Below are positions 1 to 9,454 of a stretch of DNA of 64,000 nt, piece after piece. Under the pieces are notes generated by a model that was not told the origin of the DNA, made no database searches, and worked only from the letters and a program-made list of their open reading frames with translations. The stretch is from a cyanobacterium PCC 7702. GTDB lineage: Bacteria > Cyanobacteriota > Cyanobacteriia > Cyanobacteriales > Nostocaceae. Within the stretch, counting starts at the first letter, position 1, and each line of letters begins with the position of its first letter. The translations under genes and the position numbers were made by a program. The stretch covers positions 3,718,815 through 3,782,814 of the forward strand of contig KB235926.1 in NCBI GenBank assembly GCA_000332255.1, given 5' to 3'.

Positions 1-2022
1 GTCATTAAATCCAATTTTCAGGAGGTTGTTGAGGCTAAAATCGTAGTAATTTAGCCAATTCCAACGCCGGTCCCACAAAAGTGGCAAATAGCGATCTCGA
101 AACATTGGAAATCTGGGAATAACTGGCAAGCGTCCCAGCAGCAACCTCAACTGCCGCATGCTACCATCTTCTGTAAAGTAAGAAACATCCATCAAGTCAT
201 GGTAGCGGCCCTTTTGGTACAGTCGAAATAACAAAACAGCCGGTACGGGGACGATAATAATGACAAGACAACCCAGCGTCAGCCAAGGTTGCTCGGCGCT
301 GTGAAAAATGGCAAACACTCCCAAAAACGTTAACAAGCTAAAACTAGCTGCGATGCACGCACTTTCAGAGATGGGAGGAACGACGGGTAGCGGATGAAAA
401 CGCCGAAAACGATCGACTAGCCAAAAGAGCATGCCAAAAAAGGCGATCGCGATCGACCCAATTCCCAAAACCAAGCAAAAATTAGTACCGTATCCGGAAA
501 GCAGTAGTAATAAATTTAAAGTTAGCCAATTCCATGCTTGTAGCAACCATCTTCCCAAACTAAAAGGTTCGCCAACAACAACACGAGAACTAAGTTGGGT
601 ATAGGTTTCTAAATCTATGTCCAGCAGCGTTAGTAGCTCGCTGGAATTGCGGAACGGTCGTACTGCTCGACGACGGGCGATCGCTTCTGTTTGCGTCGGG
701 GAAAAACCAAGTTCGAGCAGGCGTTTTTTAGAAGCGTTGTTGATATTTGCACCTACCAAAAGGTGACTTAACTGTGCCAATTGCAATCGCTGTTTTGTAT
801 ACTCTAGTTGGTTGGCATCGGCGATTTGCTGTAACTGACGGAAATTTTGTTCCAAATTTCGCAAAACGTTTTGATTACCTTGCAATGCAGATACTAGCAG
901 TTTTTTGCCAATTTCGCCGGGGTTGCCTAAAATTTTAGCCTGATTGGAATTAAAAGCAACTCCAGAGACATCTAAATAAGCTTGTTGGCTGAATTCAGCA
1001 TCGCTGAAATCTGCTTGATTGAGAATGCTAGCGCTTTGCAAATTAACAGGTTGATGGAACTGTGCTTCCCGGAAAGTCACAGTTTGTTCAAAGATTGCTT
1101 CTATCAAGGATAACAATCCATCAAAAATACTCTTGGTAAACTGGACAGAACTAGCAAAGCGCGCACCAGAAAAATCTGCGTTTTTTTGCCACCAGACGCG
1201 CTGGAATTTTGCTATTTGCTGAAAATTTATTTGATTAAAACTAGCAGTATCCGTAAAAATACTGTTTTGAAAATCAACACTTTCTTGAAATTGGCTTTGC
1301 CTAAAATTGCTTTTATCAAAAAAGATACTTCCTTGCCATTGACTTTGCTGCCGAAAAGTTGCATTAGCAAAACTCGCAGTACGACTAAATCGCGTTTCTG
1401 TCCAATCGGATTGTTGCTGAAAAATAGCACCTTCAGCATTGACAGGTTGAAGAAAAAAGGTGTTGGTGAATTTTACCGTACCTGTAAAAGAAGTATGTTC
1501 TAAAAATAAAGAACCGCGGAAAACACTGATATCGCTGGATGCAGTTGCTGAAGTTGCCAAAAGGGAGCGACAATCCTTAGAGATGGAAAAGCCAAAAGCA
1601 AAGGACTGCAAGCAAACTACCCGCAGACGTTCGAGCTGCTCTTTTTCAGTAACGGTAAATATGGGTGCGATCGCCTGAGCGTACAGGGGAGTTCTCAGAC
1701 CCAAATCGCTACCGATAAAATCTCCTTGAATCAGAGAATAGCTCAAATCTAAACCCAAAGGTTTGGAACCAGTTTTTTGCAGTTCTTTACGCAGCATCTG
1801 ATAAAAAGCATCGCCAAAAGCAGCATTTTCTGGGCGCAAATCTATCACCATCTGCCGCAAATCCACAATCAAATTGCCTTCGCGTCGGGTAGGCGTGCGC
1901 AATCGTTCTTGCAACAATTCTACAGTTAAGGGCATGCGTTCTGGTTGTGCTGCCAGACCCCAAGCAGGTAGAACAAAGAAGATGGAAAAAAAGGCCATGC
2001 AGAGAAACGCATTTGCAAGCAT
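1..2022 (-). CDS. Pentapeptide-like repeat membrane protein with a helix-hairpin-helix-like motif (C-terminus cut by window edge)
   Basis: The frame stays open from an ATG at 2022 down to base 1, so the C-terminus is missing (about 674 codons present). The N-terminus is a hydrophobic signal-like stretch ending in LPAWGLAA. About residues 170-330 carry many degenerate five-residue repeats of the A(D/N)F type, such as ADFSGARF and VDFQNSIF, which in pentapeptide proteins build a right-handed beta-helix. Next comes a segment reading NNASKKRLLELGFSPTQTEA and then ARRR, which resembles a helix-hairpin-helix or ComEA-like motif. Three hydrophobic segments follow and then a positively charged tail. 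An in-frame TTG lies 15 codons upstream, but ATG 2022 fits the signal peptide better. The role is unknown; exported repeats plus an HhH-like segment before membrane helices is an uncommon order. It could be a cell-envelope scaffold. Confidence 0.8.
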   Translation of the reverse strand, partial: MLANAFLCMAFFSIFFVLPAWGLAAQPERMPLTVELLQERLRTPTRREGNLIVDLRQMVIDLRPENAAFGDAFYQMLRKELQKTGSKPLGLDLSYSLIQGDFIGSDLGLRTPLYAQAIAPIFTVTEKEQLERLRVVCLQSFAFGFSISKDCRSLLATSATASSDISVFRGSLFLEHTSFTGTVKFTNTFFLQPVNAEGAIFQQQSDWTETRFSRTASFANATFRQQSQWQGSIFFDKSNFRQSQFQESVDFQNSIFTDTASFNQINFQQIAKFQRVWWQKNADFSGARFASSVQFTKSIFDGLLSLIEAIFEQTVTFREAQFHQPVNLQSASILNQADFSDAEFSQQAYLDVSGVAFNSNQAKILGNPGEIGKKLLVSALQGNQNVLRNLEQNFRQLQQIADANQLEYTKQRLQLAQLSHLLVGANINNASKKRLLELGFSPTQTEAIARRRAVRPFRNSSELLTLLDIDLETYTQLSSRVVVGEPFSLGRWLLQAWNWLTLNLLLLLSGYGTNFCLVLGIGSIAIAFFGMLFWLVDRFRRFHPLPVVPPISESACIAASFSLLTFLGVFAIFHSAEQPWLTLGCLVIIIVPVPAVLLFRLYQKGRYHDLMDVSYFTEDGSMRQLRLLLGRLPVIPRFPMFRDRYLPLLWDRRWNWLNYYDFSLNNLLKIGFND

Positions 2023-2078
2023 AGCAACCAGCGTTAAACCCCTACATGTCTTTGCGTTGCCAAACAAGATTTATTCCA

Positions 2079-3086
2079 TCACTCCTGGTCAATCAACAGA
2101 ACAATTTTACCGGTCATCGAACCACTTTCAAGCAACTGGTGAGCTTTAGCTGCTTGTTGTAGGGGTAATTGATGGCTAACTTGGATTTTTAATTTACCTG
2201 CATCTATATACTTCGCACACTCTTCTAAAATTTCTGCTTGATGTTGCTGTGCTTCCACTATTTTCTGCAACATCGGTGTCAGCATTAATTCTAGACCGAT
2301 GCGGAGATTGCGCTCTCGAGCAGTTTTCCAAACTGTATTGGCATTTGGTTCCAAAATCGTGACAATATCACCATAGACGCGCACCGCTGCAAAGGTTTTG
2401 TGAAAGGTTTCCCCACCTACGGTATCAAAAGCTAAATCTACGCCTTCTCCCTCGGTCCAATCTAAGGTTGCTTGCACAAAATCTGTTTGTTTGTACAAAA
2501 TAGCACAGTCAGCACCGAGTTTTTCGACAAAACGTGCTTTATCTTCAGAACTAACAGTGGTACAAACGCGTGCACCTTTAAGTTTGGCAAGCTGAATTGC
2601 TACGTGTCCGACGCCACCAGCACCTCCATGAATTAACACTCGTTCGCCCACTTCCAGTCTTCCCCGCTCGTACAAAGCTTCCCAAGCGGTAATCAATACT
2701 AAAGGTGCTGCTGCTGCTTCTGCGAAGGATATCGATGCAGGTTTGCGAGCAACAAAGCGCTCGTCTACGGTGGTAAATTCAGCATAGTTGCCTTGATGTG
2801 CGCCTAAGCCGCCGTTACAAAAATAAACTGCATCGCCAACGCTAAACTTTTGCACTCTACTACCTACAGCCTCTACTATCCCTGCACCATCGCATCCTAA
2901 AATAGCAGGCATGCGATCGGGGTAGAAAGTACCGCGTTTGCGAAGTTTGGTGTCAATGGGGTTAACGCCTGCTGCTTTTAAGCGTACCAACAGTTCGGTT
3001 TCACCGATAGGAAAAGCGGGACTTGTAACTTGCTGCAGTTGTAAAACTTCCGGACCGCCAACTGCTGTCATTAATACTGCTTTCAT
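2079..3086 (-). CDS. Zinc-independent MDR oxidoreductase, NADPH:quinone reductase-like
   Basis: The 335-residue product has the medium-chain dehydrogenase/reductase layout. The N-terminal GroES-like domain includes AAGVNPIDTKLR (about 38-49) and GCDGAGIVEAVG (about 64-75). A Rossmann domain follows with the dinucleotide-binding motif GGAGGVG at 154-160. The structural and catalytic zinc ligands of alcohol dehydrogenases are not evident, as expected for the quinone oxidoreductase branch. The likely reaction is NAD(P)H-dependent reduction of quinones or enones in the cytosol; the substrate cannot be read from sequence. It is monocistronic or loosely linked with the neighbouring minus-strand genes. 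The start ATG at 3086 gives the canonical family N-terminus MKAV. Confidence 0.9.
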   Translation of the reverse strand: MKAVLMTAVGGPEVLQLQQVTSPAFPIGETELLVRLKAAGVNPIDTKLRKRGTFYPDRMPAILGCDGAGIVEAVGSRVQKFSVGDAVYFCNGGLGAHQGNYAEFTTVDERFVARKPASISFAEAAAAPLVLITAWEALYERGRLEVGERVLIHGGAGGVGHVAIQLAKLKGARVCTTVSSEDKARFVEKLGADCAILYKQTDFVQATLDWTEGEGVDLAFDTVGGETFHKTFAAVRVYGDIVTILEPNANTVWKTARERNLRIGLELMLTPMLQKIVEAQQHQAEILEECAKYIDAGKLKIQVSHQLPLQQAAKAHQLLESGSMTGKIVLLIDQE

Positions 3087-3165
3087 GAGCTATTCCTCAA
3101 CATTTGCACCGCTAAAAAAGCAATATGCCATACGGCACGCTTCGCGATCGCCTGCTAGTTTATGA

Positions 3166-5841
3166 TTATTTGATTATCTTATCTATTTCCAGTTGCAGTT
3201 CGTCCTTAGGGCTCAATGTTTGCAACTGCTCGTCTTTGAGAATTTTTGCAAACTTGGGGTTATTTTTTACCATCTGCACGCACTCGGGATTGAGAGCAAT
3301 AGCTCGTTGCAAACTCTCTAACGCCAGCTGGGTATTTTCTTGCCAGGCATAGCAGTAAGCTTGATTGTAAACAGCTTCAAAGCAATCGGGAGCAATTTCT
3401 ATCGCCTTACGAAAACTGGAAATCGCTTCTTCATAGCGCCCTAACAGCACCAAGACGATACCCCGGTTGTTCCAAGCTTGTTCGAAATGCGGTTGGACAA
3501 GCAATACTTTGTCGTAGGCTGCAAGTGCTTCTTCGTAGCGTCCCAGAAAGTATAGAGCGTTACCCCACTTGTACCAAGTTGCAGGATCTAAGTCCTGCTT
3601 GATTGCCAATAGTTTGTCGTAGGCTGCAACTGCTTGCTCGTATTGCCCTAATAAGTACTGAGCATTGGCCTGATTGTACCATGCTTGTTCTAGCTCCGGC
3701 TTGATTGCCAATGCCCGCTGGCAGGAAACGACTGTTTCTTTATAAAGTCCTAACAAGTACAGGGTACTGGCGCGGTTGTTCCAAGCTTGGTAAAAGTCAG
3801 GTTTGAGAAGTAGGGCTTTATCGTAACAAGCAACAGCTTCTTCGTAGCGCCTTAACAAGTAAAGAATATTGCCTCGGTGATTCCAAGCTTGGTAGTAGTC
3901 GGATTTGATTGCTAAGGCTTGGTTGCAGTTTTCGAGCGCTTCTTGATACCGTCCTAGGTTTGCCAGTGCTATACTTCGGCTGTACCATACTTGATAGGAC
4001 TCGGGGGCGATCGCCAGAACTTTGTCGTAACTCGCAACAGCTTGTTCGTAAAGCCCCAAGTGGTAAAGAATGTTTCCTCGGTTGTTCCAGCCTTTCTCAA
4101 GCTCGGGTTTGATTGCTAGAGCTTTGTCGTAGGAAGCAACCGCTTCTTGGTAGCGCTTTAATTGTTCTAAAGCGACACCGCGACTGTACCAAGCTTGGTA
4201 ATACTCGGGTTGGATCGCCACTGCTTTATCGTAGGAGGCGATCGCTTCTTCGTAGTGCTCCAGCTTTGCTAGTGCTAAGCCGTGATGATACCAAGCTTGC
4301 TGCAGATTTGGTTCGATGGCCAGTGCTTCTTGCTGGGAAGTAACTGCTTGCTCGTACCGTCCTAGCAAGTACAGTGCCAAGCCGCGATTGTACCAAGCTT
4401 GGTAATACTTTGATTGTATTGCTAATGCTTTGTCATAAAAGGTAATTGCTGCTTCGATCAAGCCTAACTTTTGTAGCGCTACACCTTGGTAAAACCAACC
4501 ATCAAAAATTTCTGGAGTCAAAGTGGTGGCGGCGTGGAAGCAAGCTAGGGCTTGTTGGGGATGATTTAAATTTAGCAGTTGGCAACCAAGGTAAAATAAA
4601 GAGTCGATGGTTTTTTGGGGATGTGCGTCTTTTAATTTCAACACTAAACGCCATAAAGGAAGGATATATTTATCCACCTCTAGCTTGGTTCCTTTAGCGG
4701 CGATTTGTTTTCGCCGTGGGTGGAGAATGTTTTCAGTTTTGAGCAAATACTTTAAGGCTCGCAGAATTTTTTGGGACCCTCTTCCGTGGTGGGGAAAGTT
4801 TTCCTCCCCCAGCAACTGAGCGGTTGGTTCTAAAATAAATATCTCTACAGGTAGATGCAGCTGCTGGAGCAGGTCTATGGCATCGTAGATATACCGGCTG
4901 GTAGGATATCTTTTGACTGCATCTTGGTAGCGCTTTAAGAAGGTTTGTTGGTAAGTTTCGCCGTAATTGTTGCAGCTTAAAGGTAAACCTTTATTGTAGA
5001 GGCGACGCAGATTTTCCACCACGTTGGTAAAGGTACCATCATTTTTCTCGGCGATCGCTGTTACGTCTTTCTGTTTCCCTTCCTTGCATGTTTGCAAAGC
5101 AGTATCGCTCAGCAACTGAACTATTGCTGTCTTGTCTGGTTCTGGTAATTCGTAAACCTCAAACCGCTCCCACCACCGCTTGTAGTATTTGTCCCATTCT
5201 AATTTTTCCCATTCGCTAGCTTCGCCCGCTGTTGGAGATGTTTTTTCGTTACAAGCAGTAGCGATGACCCTTATTTTTTCCAGACCGCATAATTTTTCAT
5301 AATATTCTAAAATCCGCGCCAGTCGCTGCTGTGTTGGTATCGTCAAAGCAGCAAAATCAAAGCTGGTGTCTGCTTGGGGGCTAGAGAACATTATACTGTT
5401 GAGATCGTCTAGAAAAAACAGTAACTTACGGTGACTACCGATTTGTTCTAGCTGTTGTGAAGTTGGTTCCGCAATCCAGGCGTTTGGTTTCAACCACAAA
5501 ACTGTCCAACCTTCCCGATTGTAGATTTGAATTAATTCTGCTGCTTCTCGCGTTTTCCCAATTCCTGTGCGCCCAACAATTAAAAGCCAGCGAAATTCTT
5601 CTAATTTTGTTTCTAATTCTCGCCGAATGTTGCGATCGCCCTGTCGTATTTGATAGGGAATGCGAAAATCCGCCCAGGGATCGCTATCATCGCCACCAAA
5701 AACTACAGACAATACTTTTCCATTTGGTCGAATCACCTCAAACGGAAAAATGGAAAGAGGAATTTGCCCAACTCGCCTCTTTTGCATGTACCACCACACA
5801 AGTCCAACAACCAACGGTAGCAGTTTCCCAATCCAAGCCAC
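3166..5841 (-). CDS. Membrane-anchored P-loop ATPase with 13 C-terminal TPRs (STAND-like)
   Basis: The 891-residue reading begins with a GTG at 5841. One transmembrane segment (about residues 4-20) is followed by a P-loop domain. Walker A is GRTGIGKT (90-97) and Walker B is LLFFLDDLN (140-148). A linker to about 425 contains no other recognised domain. About 13 tandem 34-residue TPRs follow (about 425-860), with signatures such as YYQAWYNRGLALYLLGRYE. This is the general plan of STAND signalling ATPases, in which TPRs sense a ligand and the NTPase switches, but no effector domain is recognised at the N-terminus beyond the membrane anchor. The true start is uncertain. A better start, ATG 5890 with the ribosome site AGGAAGAG, lies in another frame and would join this gene if one A were lost from the A6 run at 5864-5869. 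Function unknown; signalling, stress or defence are all possible. Confidence 0.85.
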   Translation of the reverse strand: MAWIGKLLPLVVGLVWWYMQKRRVGQIPLSIFPFEVIRPNGKVLSVVFGGDDSDPWADFRIPYQIRQGDRNIRRELETKLEEFRWLLIVGRTGIGKTREAAELIQIYNREGWTVLWLKPNAWIAEPTSQQLEQIGSHRKLLFFLDDLNSIMFSSPQADTSFDFAALTIPTQQRLARILEYYEKLCGLEKIRVIATACNEKTSPTAGEASEWEKLEWDKYYKRWWERFEVYELPEPDKTAIVQLLSDTALQTCKEGKQKDVTAIAEKNDGTFTNVVENLRRLYNKGLPLSCNNYGETYQQTFLKRYQDAVKRYPTSRYIYDAIDLLQQLHLPVEIFILEPTAQLLGEENFPHHGRGSQKILRALKYLLKTENILHPRRKQIAAKGTKLEVDKYILPLWRLVLKLKDAHPQKTIDSLFYLGCQLLNLNHPQQALACFHAATTLTPEIFDGWFYQGVALQKLGLIEAAITFYDKALAIQSKYYQAWYNRGLALYLLGRYEQAVTSQQEALAIEPNLQQAWYHHGLALAKLEHYEEAIASYDKAVAIQPEYYQAWYSRGVALEQLKRYQEAVASYDKALAIKPELEKGWNNRGNILYHLGLYEQAVASYDKVLAIAPESYQVWYSRSIALANLGRYQEALENCNQALAIKSDYYQAWNHRGNILYLLRRYEEAVACYDKALLLKPDFYQAWNNRASTLYLLGLYKETVVSCQRALAIKPELEQAWYNQANAQYLLGQYEQAVAAYDKLLAIKQDLDPATWYKWGNALYFLGRYEEALAAYDKVLLVQPHFEQAWNNRGIVLVLLGRYEEAISSFRKAIEIAPDCFEAVYNQAYCYAWQENTQLALESLQRAIALNPECVQMVKNNPKFAKILKDEQLQTLSPKDELQLEIDKIIK

Positions 5842-5976
5842 CAGGGAGAGGATCTTAATTATCTTTTTTGTTGTGGATATAGTTTTCCATCACTCTTCCT
5901 CTGGCTGCGATTTGGAAGCCAAATCATATTGTCTGGAAAATTTCCATTTTTTTCGAAAATTTTGAGGAGTTATCAT
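5842..5976 (-). other. Disturbed 5-prime end of the ATPase/TPR gene: short coupled ORFs and an A6 run
   Basis: On the minus strand a 28-codon ORF (ATG 5976, stop TGA 5892-5890) ends in EEE. Its TGA overlaps an ATG at 5890 that is preceded by a good ribosome site (AGGAAGAG). The 5890 ORF reads MENYIHNKKDN and stops. Removing one A from the run at 5864-5869 would instead give MENYIHNKKIIKILSLVAW and continue into the long protein. Three readings are possible: a real frameshift, slippage at the A-run, or genuine use of GTG 5841. Confidence 0.5.
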
Positions 5977-6294
5977 TATATTATCTCATAATTGAACTCA
6001 AAAATCATAAAATTTTTATTGTTCTATTCTGTCAAAAAATTAACGCTATCTATATTGTAGGTGTACACAGCTACTTAGTTGAAAACTTGCAATTAACTTT
6101 CAGGTTTTGTCTCAATTTATGGCATTTTTTTTACATTGATATATCCCTAATTACGGAAATAAAGTACCAAACAAGGTGCTCCAGACAAACAAAAATTATG
6201 AGAATTACATGAAATTTGTGACTTTTTTTGAGGCAGAGAATCTGCGTGTTTATTCTGAAAAGATAATGGTTAAAAATTAAAATTGTGTAAATTA
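5977..6294. other. AT-rich intergenic region
   Basis: This stretch separates two minus-strand genes. It is strongly AT-rich and probably holds the promoter of the ATPase/TPR gene. A small palindrome, GCAGA-GAA-TCTGC, lies at about 6232-6244 beside a T7 run, but no clear terminator, RNA gene or coding frame was seen. Confidence 0.4.
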
Positions 6295-7944
6295 TTAAGG
6301 GTGAGCGGGATCGGGGAGAATTTGAATTAGTTGGTATTGTTGAAGCGTACCGAGAAGACGATGGGGTCTGGACACCTCAGTTGGAGATGGCGCCCAAATC
6401 CAAGCATAACTAAAAGCGGGTAGTTGGGAAATTGTTTCTACCTTTTGTGCGTGGTGGGGAGTATAAAAATCAAGTAACACTCTTATTTTTCCTCCCACGT
6501 TTACAAAGTAGATGGGGTGATTTGCAAGAATGTGGGCGATCGCTGGTTGGGTTAAAAAAGCTTTCACCTCTGGATTGTAATCGCTGAAAAAGCCATTCAT
6601 CCCAGAAAAAGCCAAAGCTAGCCATGCTGGGAGCAGCCAGCCAGCAAGCCAATAATTACAGGTGAGAAATTGTTTGCCTAAGCGATAGCGACCAATCCAC
6701 ACTACGGGTAAAATTAACCAACCGCTACCTAAAGCTAAAGCAACAATTGCATACTTACGTATTGTATCGTTGCCGCTTGCAAAAGCGATCGCACCTACAA
6801 GCAATAATAAAATAGCTAATAAACCAAATATATAACTAAGATAACGAGGAAGTTTGTGAAAATAGGCAGCAAAAGTTATTTTTTCTGTTTGCTTTTGCCT
6901 TTCTTCAATACGGCTAAGCCAATCTAATCCTAAAGCTGCAAGCAAAGCGATAAAGGGGTACATTACCAGACTGTAATGAGGTAAACGAGTAGAGAACAGA
7001 CTGAGTTCAACAAATAAACTAATAGGAAAACCAGCTAAGAGAAAATTGTAGCGGGGTAAAGGAGAGCGAAAAATTAAAAATAAGCCAAAAAGGCCGAAAA
7101 AAAACCAAGGAAAAGCTTTAATAGGAACATTCCAACAATAAAAGAAAATCCCGTGATGACCCCGGTCTTCAGAACCCAGACGCCAGACAAATTGAAATAA
7201 TTGGGCGATGCTATCATTGCCAAAGCGTAAAAAATTCAACCAAAGCCAAATAATGGTGGGAATTAAACCGACTGCAAATCCCAAATACAACATTAAACTT
7301 TGTAGGTGGCAGTGGCGGCGATTTTCACAAATTAGATAAGGGAATAAAGCTATAATTGGTACGAAAATCATCAAACTTCTCAGCAAAAAACCCAAACCAA
7401 AACAAACCCCAGCAATGCAGCTGTAAAAGTGGCGGCATCTGGGATGTAATTCTGCTTTTAACAAACAGTAAATTGCTAAAAGGACTAAAAAAATCATCGG
7501 TACATCTGGCGTACCCAAACGACAGTATTGCAACCAAAGAAACTCAACACAGAAAATAGCAGCAGCCAACCAGCCAACTTTTTTACCCAGTAAAATTTTT
7601 CCGATTTCGTATAAAACAAGAACGCTTAACACGCCAAAAATCATGCTGGGAAGGCGGACGCTGGCTTCACTGACACCAAATAAAATATAAACTAAGGCGA
7701 TTAACCAATAGGGACCGGGAGTTTTGTGATGAGGTTGGGGCCAGGGAGCAATCCAATTTCCCGAGTCGAACATCTGGCGCGATCGCCAAGCATACAGTCC
7801 TTCGTCATGGGCCATCAAGCTACTGTGTCCGGAATTAAACAGTAATAATGGCAGTAGCCAAAATAGCAAACTAATGTAGGGAAAACTCGCTTCCCAGCGC
7901 CAACGTCGCCAAATCAACTCAGAAAGTACAATTTTTAATAACAT
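6295..7944 (-). CDS. Glycosyltransferase family 39 (ArnT/PMT-like) membrane protein
   Basis: The 549-residue protein has about ten or more hydrophobic segments. The acidic motif HDEG lies at 46-49 after the first membrane helix, where GT-C enzymes of the ArnT/PMT type keep their catalytic acidic pair. The region KTPGPYWLIAL with following SVRLPS is typical of PF13231/GT39 proteins. These enzymes transfer a sugar from a polyprenyl-phosphate donor to lipid or protein on the periplasmic face; donor and acceptor are unknown here. A soluble C-terminal segment of about 80 residues follows the last helix. The gene is divergent from the methyltransferase at 8037, with about 90 bp between them for both promoters. 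Confidence 0.85.
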   Translation of the reverse strand: MLLKIVLSELIWRRWRWEASFPYISLLFWLLPLLLFNSGHSSLMAHDEGLYAWRSRQMFDSGNWIAPWPQPHHKTPGPYWLIALVYILFGVSEASVRLPSMIFGVLSVLVLYEIGKILLGKKVGWLAAAIFCVEFLWLQYCRLGTPDVPMIFLVLLAIYCLLKAELHPRCRHFYSCIAGVCFGLGFLLRSLMIFVPIIALFPYLICENRRHCHLQSLMLYLGFAVGLIPTIIWLWLNFLRFGNDSIAQLFQFVWRLGSEDRGHHGIFFYCWNVPIKAFPWFFFGLFGLFLIFRSPLPRYNFLLAGFPISLFVELSLFSTRLPHYSLVMYPFIALLAALGLDWLSRIEERQKQTEKITFAAYFHKLPRYLSYIFGLLAILLLLVGAIAFASGNDTIRKYAIVALALGSGWLILPVVWIGRYRLGKQFLTCNYWLAGWLLPAWLALAFSGMNGFFSDYNPEVKAFLTQPAIAHILANHPIYFVNVGGKIRVLLDFYTPHHAQKVETISQLPAFSYAWIWAPSPTEVSRPHRLLGTLQQYQLIQILPDPAHP

Positions 7945-8036
7945 TCACTTAGAAGCCGTTCTCAATGCCACACCAAAAGCATACCCTCCGTTCCCACAAC
8001 AGGGAAGATAAAGCTTTAGCCTGATTTAAGAGTCTT

Positions 8037-8684
8037 ATGCTGCTAAAACCAGAACAACGTCAGAAATTAGACCAAACTGATGACAAGCTGTTTTATTCTT
8101 TTCCGCGCTTTGTCACCCACGTAGACAAAAATTTCATTCAACAGCTCACAGATTTATATCGCCAGCGTCTTCAACCGCAGACGCGAATTTTTGACATGAT
8201 GAGCAGTTGGGTATCTCATTTACCAGAAGAAATGGAATTCGCCCACGTAGAAGGACACGGACTAAACGCTGAGGAACTAGCACGCAATCCCCGTTTAGAC
8301 CACTATTTCATCCAAGACCTCAACGCCAATCCCAAATTACCACTTCCAGATCGAGATTTTGATGCTGTTCTCAACTGCGTCTCCGTGCAATATTTGCAAT
8401 ATCCAGAAGCAGTGTTTTCCGAAATTCACCGCATTCTCAAACCTGGTGGGGTAGCAATTATCAGCTTTTCCAATCGCATGTTTTTTCAAAAGGCTATTCA
8501 AGCATGGCTAGATGGTTCAGAAGCAACCAGAATTGCATTAGTCAAAAGTTATTTTCAATCACATCCTGGATTTACGACTCCGGAAATAATTGCTCGCCCA
8601 ACTGAGGTTCCTAACTTTCTGCAATGGTTGGGTATGGAAGGAGGAGATCCGTTTTATGCAGCGATCGCCTACCGCCGTCAGTAA
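8037..8684 (+). CDS. Class I SAM-dependent methyltransferase-like protein
   Basis: The 215-residue protein shows the later half of the Methyltransf_11 fold. LPDRDFDAVL (103-112) corresponds to motif II, and LKPGGVAIISFSNRM (134-148) to post-II/III. The glycine-rich SAM-binding motif I (GxGxG) expected near residue 50-60 is absent. The equivalent position reads IFDMMSSWVSHLPEE, although the downstream VEGHGLNAEEL resembles the region after the acidic loop. SAM may therefore be bound atypically or not at all. The substrate is unknown. The ATG at 8037 has little ribosome-site support, but the frame begins cleanly after the divergent promoter region. Confidence 0.8.
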   Translation: MLLKPEQRQKLDQTDDKLFYSFPRFVTHVDKNFIQQLTDLYRQRLQPQTRIFDMMSSWVSHLPEEMEFAHVEGHGLNAEELARNPRLDHYFIQDLNANPKLPLPDRDFDAVLNCVSVQYLQYPEAVFSEIHRILKPGGVAIISFSNRMFFQKAIQAWLDGSEATRIALVKSYFQSHPGFTTPEIIARPTEVPNFLQWLGMEGGDPFYAAIAYRRQ

Positions 8685-8895
8685 AAGTCAAGGTATAACT
8701 TTTAACTTGAAATTAAGAAAATTATCATTTCCAAGTCCAACTGTGATTAAAAAGTGAATTTTTTGGTCACCCCCAACCAAAACACAGATAATTGCTTTGA
8801 GTGAGAAGGTGCACCGCACTAAAAGTTAAGGGTTTGCAATCCATATCTACTGTCAGTCGGTGCAAGATATCAAAATGTAACAAAAGGAGACAAGC

Positions 8896-9405
8896 ATGAA
8901 TTTTAAGATTCGTAAGATTTTTGCCGTTGTTTTGCTCTCAGTATTACTATTAACAACAGCTTGCACTCCCAAACAGCCCGGACGTTTTGACCAAGTACAA
9001 CAAGAAAGCAGCCGGCAAAAAAGCGGTCAAGCCGTTGCGAAAAGCGCTACCCAGGGCGGTGAATTTAATAAGTTTTTCCCCCCAGCTGAAGACGGATACC
9101 AACGCGTATTTACTCAAGAGAAGAAGGGTTTTGCAGAAGCTAAGTTGAAAAAAGACGGTAAGGAAGTGGCAATGTTAGCTATTTCTGATACCAAAAGCAC
9201 GCCCGCAACAGCAGCAAGTTATGCTAACAGTACCAAAAAAATCGCGGGTTATCCAGCACGGGAAATTGGTAATACTCAAACAGCAATCTTAGTCAACAAT
9301 CGCTATCAAGTCAAAGTTCTTTCTCGTTCACCGTCATTTACAGCAAGCGATCGTGAAGCTTGGATCAAAAAATTTAATCTTGATGGTCTAGCGCAACTGA
9401 AATAG
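8896..9405 (+). CDS. Small lipoprotein of unknown function
   Basis: A clear ribosome site AAAAGGAG precedes the ATG. The 169-residue product has a lipoprotein signal: basic start, hydrophobic core and the lipobox LTTAC with Cys23 as the lipidation site. The mature part is Lys/Gln-rich and has no motif I recognise. It looks like a membrane-tethered periplasmic or thylakoid-lumen protein known only as a cyanobacterial hypothetical. A second gene starts 49 bp downstream on the same strand with its own strong ribosome site, so the two probably share a transcript. Confidence 0.8.
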   Translation: MNFKIRKIFAVVLLSVLLLTTACTPKQPGRFDQVQQESSRQKSGQAVAKSATQGGEFNKFFPPAEDGYQRVFTQEKKGFAEAKLKKDGKEVAMLAISDTKSTPATAASYANSTKKIAGYPAREIGNTQTAILVNNRYQVKVLSRSPSFTASDREAWIKKFNLDGLAQLK

Positions 9406-9454
9406 ATTGAACCGCTTTTTTATGTAGCTACTACTTTATCAAAAGGAGATTTTT

